In this document: positions 8,682 through 17,159 of the stretch, piece by piece
Layout of the letters: each line of letters begins with the position of its first letter
Position numbering within the stretch: the stretch's first letter is position 1
From: JBJXHN01 sp046233135
GTDB lineage: Bacteria > Pseudomonadota > Alphaproteobacteria > Rhodospirillales > Rhodospirillaceae
Direction: 5' to 3'
Length of the DNA: 64,000 bases
NCBI GenBank assembly: GCA_046233135.1
Contig: JBJXHN010000007.1
Span: 186,001 to 250,000, forward strand
Notes under the pieces: model-generated
What the model saw: only the letters and a program-made list of their open reading frames with translations
The model's database searches: none
Told to the model about the DNA's origin: nothing
Position numbers and translations under genes: made by a program

Positions 8682-9528
8682 GAAGCAGGTACTCCGCCAA
8701 TTGGTCCCCGTCGAACGCGCCGGTGATATGCAGTGGCCCGCGTGCGGTCCGGCGCAGCAAGCGGTCCAGGGCCGCGCGCCGCTCCACCGCTGCCCGCTGC
8801 CAGGCGGCGCGCAGGGACGGGCGCAGCAGCACCAGGCGCGGCTGGCCGGTCTCCAGGTCCCGCAGCTCCATCAGGCCCCAGCGCGGCAGGTTCTCGGTGC
8901 CGGTGGGATCGTGCAGGACCACCGGGGCGACGTCGTGGGTCCCCAGCCGGTCCAGCAGGGCTTCCAGGCGGGGCAGGGGAAACAGGAAGTCGGAGATCAG
9001 CACCACCAGACTGCGCCGGCGGGGCAGGCGGTCGGCGGCGGCCTCCAGCGCCGTGCCGTCGCGCCCGCCGGGCGGCATGGCCGCCAGCAGGGCCGCCGCC
9101 TCCTGCTCCAGCCCGCGCCGCCGGGTGGGGGGCAGCTCCACCAAGGGCAGGGCGCCGGCGCCGCAGCCGATCAGGCCGAACCGGTCCCCCATCTGGCAGG
9201 CGGACAGGGCCAGGGTGGCGCACAGGCTGGTCACCACCTGTCGGCGGTCGGCTTCGCCCCGGAAGCCCATGGAGCCGGACAGATCCACAAGGGCGGTGAC
9301 GGTGATCGCCTGACGCCGGGTGAACTGGCGCACCTGGATGGTGCCGGTGGGGTCGCTGAGGCTGCGGCGCACGTCGACGCGCCGGGGGTCGGGATGCTGG
9401 ATCAGCGGCACATGGCGGCGGAAGGCAGCGCCGCCGCCCTCTGCCCGGCCGGGATGGGCGCCGTCCGGAGTGCCTTCCGGCCGCCAGCGGATGCGGTAGG
9501 GCACGGCGGCTGTCGTGGTCGCTGTCAT
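8674..9528 (-). CDS. mxaS: MxaS, DUF58-type protein
   Basis: The ATG at 9528 overlaps the mxaR stop, giving 284 residues starting MTATTTAAVPYRI. It has the DUF58 pattern: an N-terminal segment with RRHVPLIQHPDPRRVDVRRS and RQFTRRQAITVTALVDLSGSM, the latter carrying a vWA-like MIDAS (DLSGS), and a later LVVLISDFLF. No transmembrane helix is evident, so it is probably cytoplasmic. DUF58 proteins are standard partners of MoxR AAA+ ATPases; MxaR and MxaS are adjacent and translationally coupled here as in other mxa operons. Confidence 0.86.
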   Translation of the reverse strand: MTATTTAAVPYRIRWRPEGTPDGAHPGRAEGGGAAFRRHVPLIQHPDPRRVDVRRSLSDPTGTIQVRQFTRRQAITVTALVDLSGSMGFRGEADRRQVVTSLCATLALSACQMGDRFGLIGCGAGALPLVELPPTRRRGLEQEAAALLAAMPPGGRDGTALEAAADRLPRRRSLVVLISDFLFPLPRLEALLDRLGTHDVAPVVLHDPTGTENLPRWGLMELRDLETGQPRLVLLRPSLRAAWQRAAVERRAALDRLLRRTARGPLHITGAFDGDQLAEYLLHG

Positions 9529-10556
9529 GGCACGGCGACGCTGTCGAAGGCCGCGCGGCAGAGGGCCGGGACGATGGTCTCCCGCCGCAGCTCGTAGACC
9601 GGGTCCAGGAAGATGCGATGGGCCATGACATCGGGGAACAGGTCGCGCAGGTCTTCCGGCACGATCATGTCCCGGCCGTCCAGCCAGGCCCGCACCCGGG
9701 CGGCGCGCACCAGATAGGACACGCCGCGCGGGCTCGCCCCGCCGGCCACCAGCCGGTCCATGTCCACGCCGTCGATGGTGATGCCCTGACGCTTGGGATC
9801 GCGCACGGCATCCCACAGGGCAGCGGTATAGGTCTCGATGGCCGCGCTGGCGCGTACACTGGTCTGGATGGCGCGGGCGACGGCGGGCAGGGCGGTGATG
9901 TCGATCAGCCCTTCGGGGATGGTCTCGATCAGCCGGTCCACATCGTGAAAGCGGGGGTCGAAGAACAGGGCGCGCCGCTCTTCCGGGGCCTCGGGCACGG
10001 TGACGGCCACTTCCATCAGAAACCGGTCCCGCGCGGCGGCGGGCAGTTCGAAGGTTTCCTCCCGCTCCACCCGGTTGCGGTCGGCGAAGACCTGCAGGTA
10101 GGGAAAGGCGGTATCGGTGTTGAAGGCGGTGATGCTGCGTTCGGCCATCAGCCGCAGCAGCAGGGAATGGACCTGCGGACGGGCGCGGTTGATTTCGTTG
10201 AAGAAAAAGATCGACAGATCGCCACCATGCCGCAGCACCGGGCCGGGCTCCACGCGGGGGCGGCCGTCCTCGCCCAGATAAGCGTGGTAGATCAGATCGG
10301 TGGGCATCAGGTCCACGGTGCCTTCCACCCGCTCGAACAGGCCACCCAGGGCGCGGGCCATGGCGCGCAGAAGGGTGGTCTTGCCTACGCCCACGTCGCC
10401 TTCCAGCAGCACGTGGCCCCGGGCGAAGGTGGCGATGGTCAGCAGGTGAATGGCCCTGGCCTGGCCGATCACCACCTTGCCCACTTCGGCTTCCAGGGCC
10501 AGGGCGCGATCCCGCCAGTCGGCAAGAGAGGTGTCGTAATCGTCCAAAGGGGGCAT
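9525..10556 (-). CDS. mxaR: MxaR, MoxR-family AAA+ ATPase
   Basis: From the ATG at 10556 (MPPLDDYDTS) the product is 343 residues. It has Walker A GDVGVGKTT, the MoxR segment GTVDLMPTDLIYHAYLG, a Walker B region FFFNEINRARPQVHS, and the C-terminal lid GASPRGVSYLVRAARVRAW. The Walker B core reads NE where most MoxR proteins have DE, which would weaken magnesium coordination or hydrolysis. MoxR ATPases act as chaperones for metal-cofactor insertion; this one gives the family its name and is associated with methanol dehydrogenase assembly. A terminator-like hairpin lies between mxaI and this gene, so expression is probably lower than that of mxaFJGI. Confidence 0.92.
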   Translation of the reverse strand: MPPLDDYDTSLADWRDRALALEAEVGKVVIGQARAIHLLTIATFARGHVLLEGDVGVGKTTLLRAMARALGGLFERVEGTVDLMPTDLIYHAYLGEDGRPRVEPGPVLRHGGDLSIFFFNEINRARPQVHSLLLRLMAERSITAFNTDTAFPYLQVFADRNRVEREETFELPAAARDRFLMEVAVTVPEAPEERRALFFDPRFHDVDRLIETIPEGLIDITALPAVARAIQTSVRASAAIETYTAALWDAVRDPKRQGITIDGVDMDRLVAGGASPRGVSYLVRAARVRAWLDGRDMIVPEDLRDLFPDVMAHRIFLDPVYELRRETIVPALCRAAFDSVAVP

Positions 10557-10599
10557 CCGATCCTGTCCTGTGTCCGGTGAGTGGCCTGCGTCACGCCAT

Positions 10600-10660
10600 A
10601 AAAAAGAAAAGGTGAAAAAAGGGAAAAAAGGGTCGGGCTGACCACCCGGGCCGGCCCGAC
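10600..10660 (-). terminator. Intra-operon terminator/attenuator between mxaI and mxaR
   Basis: On the minus strand GTCGGGC (10660-10654) pairs with GCCCGAC (10638-10632), with a G+C-rich loop, and is followed by CCTTTTTTCCCTTTTTTC. The hairpin plus interrupted T-tract is a good intrinsic terminator reading in the operon direction. It stands 33 bases after the mxaI stop and about 40-75 bases before the mxaR start. It would let abundant mxaFJGI messenger end here with partial read-through into the maturation genes. Confidence 0.65.
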
Positions 10661-10692
10661 AAGGCAACGGGGTTGGATGAAATGCGGGTAGA

Positions 10693-11001
10693 TCAGGACT
10701 CGGGGATCTTTTTCACGTCGTAGATGAATTCCCCGGTTTTCTTGAAGTGCTCGACCCGCTTGGTGTTGCGGTCCTGCATGGCCTGAAGGGATTCCATCTG
10801 CTTGTTCAGCTCCATGGGATCATGCTTCGGGTCGTACTTGGTGCCGGCGACCTTGGCGGGATAGCCGGGCTTGGGTTCCCAGCAGTTGCCCGGGGCTTTG
10901 CAGTTGGTGCCGTCGTAGGCCATGGCCCCCGACGACAGGCTGAGGCCGAGCAGAACCCCGGCGGCCAGGCCGGCAAGCGGTTTCACGCGTGGTAGGCTCA
11001 T
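10693..11001 (-). CDS. mxaI: Methanol dehydrogenase small (beta) subunit
   Basis: A 102-residue precursor with a signal peptide ending at AMA and a mature chain starting YDGTNCKAPGNCWEPKPGY. The disulphide cysteines, the NCWEPKPGYPAKVAG segment, KYDPKHDP and the lysine-rich helix that lies along MxaF are all present; the pattern is diagnostic of the beta subunit of the calcium-type enzyme. XoxF-type systems lack it. GGGAGGAAA sits about 9 bases before the start. It is the fourth gene of the highly expressed mxaFJGI block. Confidence 0.96.
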   Translation of the reverse strand: MSLPRVKPLAGLAAGVLLGLSLSSGAMAYDGTNCKAPGNCWEPKPGYPAKVAGTKYDPKHDPMELNKQMESLQAMQDRNTKRVEHFKKTGEFIYDVKKIPES

Positions 11002-11094
11002 TGGTGATTTCCTCCCTTGGTGTGGTCCGGCGGCGGGGGCGCTGCACCCCGCCTGGCCGGATCGGCGGACGAACCGGTATGGTGTCCGGGTCGT

Positions 11095-11685
11095 CTACTG
11101 CCCCTCGTTGGACGCGAGGGAGCACGTGGTGGCCCCGTCCCCGCCGCCGGCGGCGGCATGGGCTGTCTCGGCGGAGTACGGGGTGAAGTCGGCCTTCTGC
11201 TCGGGCGTCAGCCAGGGGGCGTTGTCCGTCGGGCCGACGTAGAGATGGCGGATCCAGGCCATGGTCAGCAGCATCTCGTCCAGGGTCATGTGGCCGTAGT
11301 GGGGACCCATCTGCCCCTGGGCACCGCCGTAGATGGTCTCGAACAGGCCCTTGTCCGTTTCGTTCTTCGGATAGGTCCAGTAGTCGTCGTTCAGGCCGGG
11401 ACCGATCTTGCCTTCGCCCAGGTGGCCGTGGCAGCCGGAACAGGCGGTCAGGAACATCTCCTCGCCGGCCGGCAGGCAGCTCTTGACCTCGTTGTAGGGA
11501 TTGGTGCCGGTTTCCATGAAGGTCTTGACGGCGGGGGTGTCCCGGCCTTCCTCCAGGGCGTATTCCATGTCCAGGACTTCACCGGTGACCGTGTGGCGGA
11601 AGGTGAAATCCGCCTGGACTGCCGTGATACCCCCAAGGGCCAGGGCTGCGCCCAGCAGGCTGTAAAATACTTTTGACCGTTTCAT
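11095..11685 (-). CDS. mxaG: Cytochrome cL, electron acceptor of methanol dehydrogenase
   Basis: The 196-residue precursor has a signal peptide (MKRSKVFYSLLGAALALGG, cleavage near VQA) and one class I haem site CSGCH. Downstream is the MxaG pattern: HLGEGKIGPGLNDDYWTYPKNETDKGLFETIYGG (positions about 100-133, cited in part) with GQMGPHYGHMTLDEMLL, where a methionine is a candidate axial ligand. It takes electrons from reduced PQQ in MxaF in the periplasm and passes them to a class I cytochrome c. The ribosome site is weak. The tail after PWLTPEQKADF is alanine- and glycine-rich. Confidence 0.95.
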   Translation of the reverse strand: MKRSKVFYSLLGAALALGGITAVQADFTFRHTVTGEVLDMEYALEEGRDTPAVKTFMETGTNPYNEVKSCLPAGEEMFLTACSGCHGHLGEGKIGPGLNDDYWTYPKNETDKGLFETIYGGAQGQMGPHYGHMTLDEMLLTMAWIRHLYVGPTDNAPWLTPEQKADFTPYSAETAHAAAGGGDGATTCSLASNEGQ

Positions 11686-11735
11686 CTTTGCCGTCTCTGA
11701 CCTTATGCCGATAGGAAAAGTCTTGCCGCCATCCC

Positions 11736-11759
11736 CCGCCCCCCGATGGCGGGGGGCGG
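11736..11759. other. Perfect G+C hairpin between mxaJ and mxaG
   Basis: Ten-base arms CCGCCCCCCG and CGGGGGGCGG enclose the loop ATGG. It lies in the 86-base gap between the mxaJ stop (11772) and the mxaG start (11685). No T-tract follows on either strand, so it is not a classical terminator. A messenger-processing or stabilising hairpin separating the mxaFJ and mxaGI parts of the transcript is the likeliest role (inference). Confidence 0.5.
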
Positions 11760-11771
11760 ATACGGCCGGCG

Positions 11772-12671
11772 TCAGCTGGAGGGATCGAGCACCGGAATGC
11801 CCTCGTCGCGCAGGATGGCCAGCACCTCCGGCCCCGCTTGGGCCAGGGCGGCGTTCAGGGCATCGCGCAGGGCAGTGTCGTCCTTGCGGACCGCCATGGA
11901 CTGGTCGAACTGCTGAGGCACGACCTCGCCGCTTTTGGTCAGGCCGTTCTGGTCGATGACCGTCATGCGCAGCGGGGCCGAGGCGTCCTTGACGTAGCGG
12001 GCCACGTCCGGGGCGAAGGCGACGGCCACATCGGCTTCGCCCTGCACCACTTCGGACACCAGCTTCTTGCCCGACACCTGGGTGTACTGGTTGCGCCGGT
12101 CGGTGAAGTTCACCAGCGAGTACTGATAGATCAGGTTGTCCTCGTAGAGGCCCGTCTGCTTCAGCATGACTTCGCTGGGTGAATGGAACTGATAGGCGAC
12201 CCGGTGCAGCGTGCTGATGTCGTCGTCCGACCAGTTGCTGATTTCCGGCCCGTCCGGCCGGCTGATGAAGACGTAGCCGGTGCGGTAATAGGGGGTGGTG
12301 GTCAGCACCCGGGGATCGCCGTCATCGACGCCGACGATCACGTCGCAGGCCTGCTTGTCCAGCATGTCGCGGACCAGAAAGATCGCCGGCTTGTCGGTCC
12401 AGACGAACTCGGCCTCCCGCCCCATGGCGCGGGCCACGGTCTCGGCGATGCGGTTTTCGAAGCCGCTGCCGTCGGTCATGGTATAGGGCGCGGCCTTGGT
12501 CGAGGCGCAGAAGCGCAGCGGGGCGGTGCCGCCGTCTTCCGCGGCTGCGGCGGTACCGGCAAATCCGGCGGCCAGCAGGACGCCTGCGGCACCCGTCAGG
12601 AAGGCGCCTGCGGCACCGGTCAGCAGCGCGCGGCGAAAGCGGGAGCGTGCGGAACGGAAATGGGGAGTCAT
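11772..12671 (-). CDS. mxaJ: MxaJ, periplasmic binding-protein-like methanol oxidation protein
   Basis: From the ATG at 12671 (AAGGATGAGG just upstream) the product is 299 residues; another in-frame ATG lies at 12680. A long twin-arginine-like basic N-region (RSARSRFRRALLTG) and hydrophobic stretch form a signal peptide ending near AAAAE. The rest is an SBP_bac_3 fold: LRFCASTKAAPYTMTDGSGF, a central INVGVDDG-like loop (DVIVGVDDGDPRVL) and VVQGEADVAVAFAPDVARY. MxaJ is needed for active methanol dehydrogenase and has been found associated with it in some methylotrophs; it is not thought to serve an ABC transporter. Position after mxaF is classical. Confidence 0.92.
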   Translation of the reverse strand: MTPHFRSARSRFRRALLTGAAGAFLTGAAGVLLAAGFAGTAAAAEDGGTAPLRFCASTKAAPYTMTDGSGFENRIAETVARAMGREAEFVWTDKPAIFLVRDMLDKQACDVIVGVDDGDPRVLTTTPYYRTGYVFISRPDGPEISNWSDDDISTLHRVAYQFHSPSEVMLKQTGLYEDNLIYQYSLVNFTDRRNQYTQVSGKKLVSEVVQGEADVAVAFAPDVARYVKDASAPLRMTVIDQNGLTKSGEVVPQQFDQSMAVRKDDTALRDALNAALAQAGPEVLAILRDEGIPVLDPSS

Positions 12672-12812
12672 GGGCCTCATCCTTGAACGGAGGGACGGGG
12701 AAAAAGGGGAGGGGCGGGGCGGACACCCAGCGGGGACCGGCATCGCTCCGCCCCTCCCAAGAAACGGCTGTCGGCGGGCGGCTGTGAACGGGACCGCCCT
12801 TGGTCGTATGCC

Positions 12813-14684
12813 TTAGCCGCCGTATTCCCCGACGCTGAGGTCGTCATAGGGGCTCTTGCCATCGAGCGAGAACACCATCACGCCTCCACCCATCTGGGTG
12901 TACTTCTGCAACTCCTTGAAGGCGCCCACGGCACCCAGGCCGGCGGTCGGATCTTCAAGGTCGAACACCAGGCCGACACCGGGCCAGCCACCCACGCCGT
13001 ACATCACCGCGACGTACTGGGTGCCTTCGTGTTCATAGGTGATGGGATAGCCGATTACGCCCGACGGCAGCTTGAACTTCCACAGCAGGTCGCCGGTATC
13101 GCTGTCCCGGGCCTTGATGAAGCCGTCCAGGGTGCCGTAGAAGACCAGATCACCGGCCGTGGCCATGGTGCCGCCCCAGACCGCGAAGCGTTCCATCTTC
13201 TCCCACTTGAAGTCGCCGGTAATGCTGTCATAGGCCTTGATCTGACCCAGGCCTTCGTACTTCTGCCGGTCGCCCTTGGGACCCGGATACATGTTCAGGG
13301 TGGCGCCGACGAAGAACTGTCCGGCGCGATAGGGCAGCATGAACGGTTCCCAGTCCATGCAGATATGGTTGATGCCCAGGAAGAACAGTTTGCGGTCCGG
13401 ATCGTAGGAGTCATGCCCCTGGTTGTGGTACCCCATGGCCGAGGGACAGATATCGCGGCCCACGTGGTCCATGCGGGTGGCGTATTCGGGGTCACGTACC
13501 GGCAGGCCGGTTTTCAGGTCCACATGGGTGAAGACGTTGACCGTGTCGTCCATCTTGTCGGCCGAGATCAGGTCGCCGTTTTCCCGGTCCAGGGTGTAGA
13601 CGATGCCGTTGCGATCCGGGTGGGTCAGCAGCTTGCGCATCTGCCCGTTCTTGTCTTCCTGCTCGCTGAGCATCATCACGTTGACGCCGGCGTAGTCCCA
13701 TTCGTCGTGCGGCGTCTTCTGGTAGCCGAACTTGGCCATGCCCGTGTCGGCATCGCGGCCGAAGATGGTCATGGTCCACTTGTTGTCGCCCGGGCGCATG
13801 GTTTCGTTCCACGGCGCCGGGTTGCCGGTGCCGTAGTAGATCAGATCCGTGCCGGGGTCATAGGCGTACCAGCCCCAGTTGGTGCCGCCGCCGATCTTCC
13901 AGGCATCGCCTTCCCAGGTGTCCAGGCCCAGGTCGGCCTGACCGTAGTGGGGGTTGGCAATGTTGAAGTCTTCGCCGATCAGCATGGAGTCGTCCGACCC
14001 GGTGGCAAAGGCGCGCCACCGCAGTTCGCCGGTCTTGACGTCGTAGGCGGTGACATAGCCCCGCACCCCCAGTTCGGCACCGGAGGACCCGACGATGACC
14101 ATATCCTTCACCACGTAGGGCGCGATGGTCAGGGTCGAGCCGACGTTGATGTCGGAGTTTTCCAGCTTCCAGTATTCCTGGCCGGTCTCGGCGTTCAGGG
14201 CGACGATATGGCCGTCCAGCTGGGTCTTGAGGATCAGCGGCGGGACGTCACCTTCGCCGGGCCAGTAGGCCAGGCCCCGGTTGACCACGTCGCAGCAGGC
14301 CACGGACCGGGCCAGCGGGTTCTGCTTGGGCTTGTGGTGCCACAGGATTTTGCCCGGGTTGTCCAGGTCCAGGGCGAAGGTGGAGTTCGGGAACGCCCCG
14401 TGGACATACATGATGCCGTCCACAACCAGCGGCGCCCCTTCGTGGCCGTGCAGCACACCGGTGGAGAAGGACCAGGATGCCTTCAGGTCCTTGACGTTCT
14501 CCTTGTTGATCTGTTTCAGGGTGCTGTAGTTGTCGGAGTCATAATTCTTCCCCGGCATCACCCAGTTTTCATTGCTTTCCGCCATGTCGACCAGCTTCTG
14601 GTTGGCCAGTCCGGGTGAGGCCCCCGCCACGGCCAGCCCGCATAGAACCGCCAGCGCGGAGCAGGATGCGAGAAGCGATTTCAT
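12813..14684 (-). CDS. mxaF: PQQ-dependent methanol dehydrogenase large subunit, calcium type
   Basis: The ATG at 14684 has GGGAGG about 8 bases upstream and gives 623 residues, close to the usual MxaF length. After a signal peptide ending near LAN comes an eight-bladed tryptophan-docking propeller. Visible active-site features are the vicinal disulphide SVACCDVVNR, the PQQ segment GGGTNWGWYAYDP, and catalytic aspartate in PHDEWDYAGVN. Alanine two residues after that aspartate marks the calcium MxaF; lanthanide XoxF enzymes have a second aspartate there. The segment CPSAMGYHNQGHDSYDP and the C-terminal PWGPG-like GGWPGVGLVFDL are also MxaF-specific. It oxidises methanol to formaldehyde in the periplasm with MxaI and MxaG. 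Confidence 0.98.
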   Translation of the reverse strand: MKSLLASCSALAVLCGLAVAGASPGLANQKLVDMAESNENWVMPGKNYDSDNYSTLKQINKENVKDLKASWSFSTGVLHGHEGAPLVVDGIMYVHGAFPNSTFALDLDNPGKILWHHKPKQNPLARSVACCDVVNRGLAYWPGEGDVPPLILKTQLDGHIVALNAETGQEYWKLENSDINVGSTLTIAPYVVKDMVIVGSSGAELGVRGYVTAYDVKTGELRWRAFATGSDDSMLIGEDFNIANPHYGQADLGLDTWEGDAWKIGGGTNWGWYAYDPGTDLIYYGTGNPAPWNETMRPGDNKWTMTIFGRDADTGMAKFGYQKTPHDEWDYAGVNVMMLSEQEDKNGQMRKLLTHPDRNGIVYTLDRENGDLISADKMDDTVNVFTHVDLKTGLPVRDPEYATRMDHVGRDICPSAMGYHNQGHDSYDPDRKLFFLGINHICMDWEPFMLPYRAGQFFVGATLNMYPGPKGDRQKYEGLGQIKAYDSITGDFKWEKMERFAVWGGTMATAGDLVFYGTLDGFIKARDSDTGDLLWKFKLPSGVIGYPITYEHEGTQYVAVMYGVGGWPGVGLVFDLEDPTAGLGAVGAFKELQKYTQMGGGVMVFSLDGKSPYDDLSVGEYGG

Positions 14685-14960
14685 TCGTTTTTTCCTCCCT
14701 TGTCCTTCGATAGCCGCCCCCTGTTCGCGACGGAGCGGTTCGGCTGGCAGTTCCCCCCGGGGACCCGGCCAGGAGGAAAGCATCGCCCAGGGTGTGGGGA
14801 GGTGTCTTGAGAGGGTCCGGCAAATCGGACCGGGCAGATTCGGCAAAAACACCAGTACGGAAGTCGGCTTTTCGCCCTGCTCCCTTGAGGTTACGCGCGG
14901 GCGCGCGATATGCGCCCAGGCCGGCGTCCCCGCCGGCCAACGGGAACAGGGAGACACGAT
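14685..14960. promoter_or_regulatory. Divergent control region between mxaF and the lipoprotein/kinase/regulator genes
   Basis: These 276 bases hold no gene on either strand. They separate mxaF (leftward) from the lipoprotein gene (rightward) and must carry the mxaF promoter. I could not identify a confident mxaF-type -35/-10 pair. A near-direct repeat is visible around 14821-14842 (CAAATCGG and AGATTCGG), a possible regulator site. The G+C-rich leader of mxaF is about 100 bases or more if the promoter lies near that repeat. Confidence 0.45.
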
Positions 14961-15530
14961 ATGCCACGCCTGCTAAGGCCCCGCCTTTTCGAGTGCCGCC
15001 GTACCACCACCGCTCTGGCCTTGCCCCTTCTGCTGGGCGCGATCCTTGGCGGCTGTGATGACCCGCCGGACAATCGGGAACGGACAAATGCGGCACCGCT
15101 GGCCGGATCAATGGCTCTGGTGGACCGGTCGTGGGTGGGAATGACCGATGCGGTGGCGCCCGACCATTGGCTGGCCAGCCGCCAGGCAGGGGTCGACGTG
15201 GCCCCCACCGACCCGGGAGTCAGTACTTTTCACCGGCTTCTCGCCCGGGCCGGGCATCGATACACTGAAACTCCACGCATGATCGCCAACCGAGTGGTGC
15301 AGATCGAAGGCATGTTGGCCGAACACCACATCCGCGAAACGCTGCTGGATATCCTGACAGGGCTGACGGAGATCGCCCCGGAGGACGGCCGGCGCAGTTT
15401 CGGAGAAACCGGAGAGCACTATGTCGCCCTGCGGGGCGAGGGGCTGGCGCGGGACCAGGCCCTGACAGTGCTCGCCGGCCAGTGGGGCCAGGGCGGAGTG
15501 CCAACCGGATCACGGGAGACGGAGCGATGA
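14961..15530 (+). CDS. Predicted lipoprotein upstream of the mox-type two-component genes
   Basis: The ATG at 14961 follows GGGAGACACGAT. The 189-residue product has a basic N-terminus, a hydrophobic run and a lipobox LGGC with cysteine followed by DD, which usually retains lipoproteins at the inner membrane. The mature part is helical, with ALVDRSWVGMTDAV, RVVQIEGMLAEHHIRETLLDIL and a C-terminal QALTVLAGQWGQG. No family was recognised. It stands where moxZ stands in Paracoccus moxZYX (divergent from the dehydrogenase gene, before the kinase), so a regulatory accessory role is inferred from position only. Its stop overlaps a short ATG-started frame of 28 codons that leads towards the kinase. 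Confidence 0.75.
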   Translation: MPRLLRPRLFECRRTTTALALPLLLGAILGGCDDPPDNRERTNAAPLAGSMALVDRSWVGMTDAVAPDHWLASRQAGVDVAPTDPGVSTFHRLLARAGHRYTETPRMIANRVVQIEGMLAEHHIRETLLDILTGLTEIAPEDGRRSFGETGEHYVALRGEGLARDQALTVLAGQWGQGGVPTGSRETER

Positions 15531-15566
15531 TGCGCACCAAAAAAAGAAGAGCGGGGAGTTCAGTCC

Positions 15567-17159
15567 TTGATACATCGTGTCCAAGCGGCGGGAGATCCGT
15601 ACGTTCTGGGTAAGCCCCATACCGGTCCGCATCGTCGGACCGGGGCCGGACCGGTCGTTCCGGCCTTTTGGGAGACGCTGTCCATCCGTTGGCGGTTGCT
15701 GCTGGCCGTCATTATATTGAACCTGCTGGCCGGCGCCGTTGCCGCCGCCATCATCGTCTACAATGCCAAGCGGGCCACCGAGGTGGAAATCGCCGCCTCG
15801 ATGGACATGGCCGAGGGCTTCGTTCGGGGCGTGGTCCAGCGCCACCTGGCCGTCGGCGCGGAGACGGACGGCGGTGCTCCGGGCCTTGATGCCCTGCCGT
15901 TCCAGGTGGACCGCCAGCGCCACGTGCGGATCCAGGTTTTCGACGCCCACGGTGCGCTGGTGGAGACGGGAACCGCCATGCCGTTGCCCGGGAACGGCGC
16001 GGACGGGGCGGAGCATGAGAGTTTCCCCGACTGGTTCGCCGCCCTGATCGGCATGGATACGGAAAGCCGCAGCGTGCCGGTGAACCGCGACGGGCGGCAT
16101 CTGGGGGCGGTGCGCATCGATGCCGAGGCCTCCGACGAGATCGCCGAAGTGTGGGAAGATGTCTCCGACCTGGCGATGCTGGCCCTGGGGGCCAATGGGA
16201 CGGTGATCCTGCTGCTGTATGTGGTGCTGGGCCGGCTGCTCGCCCCGCTTTCGGCGGTCAGCCGGGGGCTGCAGGAGATGGAGCGCGGGCAGTACCAATA
16301 CCGCCTTTGCCCGCCGCGCATTCGCGAGCTGGCGGCGATCACCGGCCGCTTCAACGCGCTGGCCGAAAGCCTGCAAGGCGCGCGGGAGGAGAATACCCGC
16401 CTGACCCGCCGGCTGGTCACCGCCCAGGACGACGAGCGCCGGCAGATCGCCATGGAACTGCACGATGAATTGGGGTCCTATCTGTTCGGCCTCAAAGCCA
16501 ATACCCAGTCCCTGCGCCAGCTGACGGCCGATTTTCCGGAAGAGACGGGGCGGCCCTTGTGGGAACGGGCGGATGCCCTGATCGACATCACCGAAGAGAT
16601 CCAGGCCACCAACCGCCGCCTGCTGAAGCGGATCCGGCCGATGGCGCTGGGGCACGTTTCCCTTGCCGGGGCGCTGGCCGACCTGGTGGGGGACTTCGAG
16701 CGCTACGCGCCGGACATCCGCTTCACCCTGGAAGCCGACGGACTGGCGCCGGGCTACGGGGATTGCGTGGACCTGACGCTGTATCGCTGCCTTCAGGAAT
16801 CCCTGACCAACGCCGTGCGTCATGGTGCTCCTTCGGCCGTGGAGATTCGCGTTGCGGATGGAGGAGGAGGAGCGAAAGGGAACGAAGAGGAATCGGCAGG
16901 GCGGGTGCTGACCCTGTCGGTGCATGACGACGGACGGGGGTTGCCCGGTCCCTTCCTGCCCGGCCTGGGGCTGACGGGCATTCAGACCCGGGTCCACGCT
17001 CTGGGCGGCCGGTTCGAGATTCGCAACGGGGACGGGCCGGATCAGGGCGGGCCAAACGGGGGTGTGGCAAAGGGTGCGGACGGCGGGACCACGGTGGACA
17101 TCACCATCCCGCTGACGATGTCCCTGGCCGGTGAACAGCAAGAGGAGATCTCTCCATGA
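15567..17159 (+). CDS. moxY: NarL-type (HisKA_3) sensor histidine kinase, MoxY-like
   Basis: The start taken is TTG at 15567, with GGGGAG 8 bases upstream; no in-frame ATG precedes the first membrane helix. The 530-residue protein has a transmembrane helix near 43-65, a periplasmic domain of about 140 residues, a second helix near 205-227, a HAMP-like linker, and a HisKA_3 transmitter with the phospho-histidine in AMELHDELGSYLFGL. The ATPase part has QESLTNAVRHG (N-box), HDDGRGLP and GLGLTGIQTRVHALGG. It overlaps the next gene by 4 bases. The divergent position next to mxaF matches MoxY of Paracoccus, which controls methanol oxidation. Confidence 0.86.
   Translation: MIHRVQAAGDPYVLGKPHTGPHRRTGAGPVVPAFWETLSIRWRLLLAVIILNLLAGAVAAAIIVYNAKRATEVEIAASMDMAEGFVRGVVQRHLAVGAETDGGAPGLDALPFQVDRQRHVRIQVFDAHGALVETGTAMPLPGNGADGAEHESFPDWFAALIGMDTESRSVPVNRDGRHLGAVRIDAEASDEIAEVWEDVSDLAMLALGANGTVILLLYVVLGRLLAPLSAVSRGLQEMERGQYQYRLCPPRIRELAAITGRFNALAESLQGAREENTRLTRRLVTAQDDERRQIAMELHDELGSYLFGLKANTQSLRQLTADFPEETGRPLWERADALIDITEEIQATNRRLLKRIRPMALGHVSLAGALADLVGDFERYAPDIRFTLEADGLAPGYGDCVDLTLYRCLQESLTNAVRHGAPSAVEIRVADGGGGAKGNEEESAGRVLTLSVHDDGRGLPGPFLPGLGLTGIQTRVHALGGRFEIRNGDGPDQGGPNGGVAKGADGGTTVDITIPLTMSLAGEQQEEISP

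Noticed and set aside
12813..14684. XoxF (lanthanide-type) assignment for the methanol dehydrogenase
   Set aside because: The motif is WDYAGV, with alanine where XoxF has aspartate, and mxaI, the beta subunit, is present in the operon.
15527..15613. An ATG-started 28-codon frame before the MoxY-like kinase as the true kinase start
   Set aside because: It ends in TAA in a different frame; joining it would need a frameshift at the run of seven A residues, for which there is no other sign.
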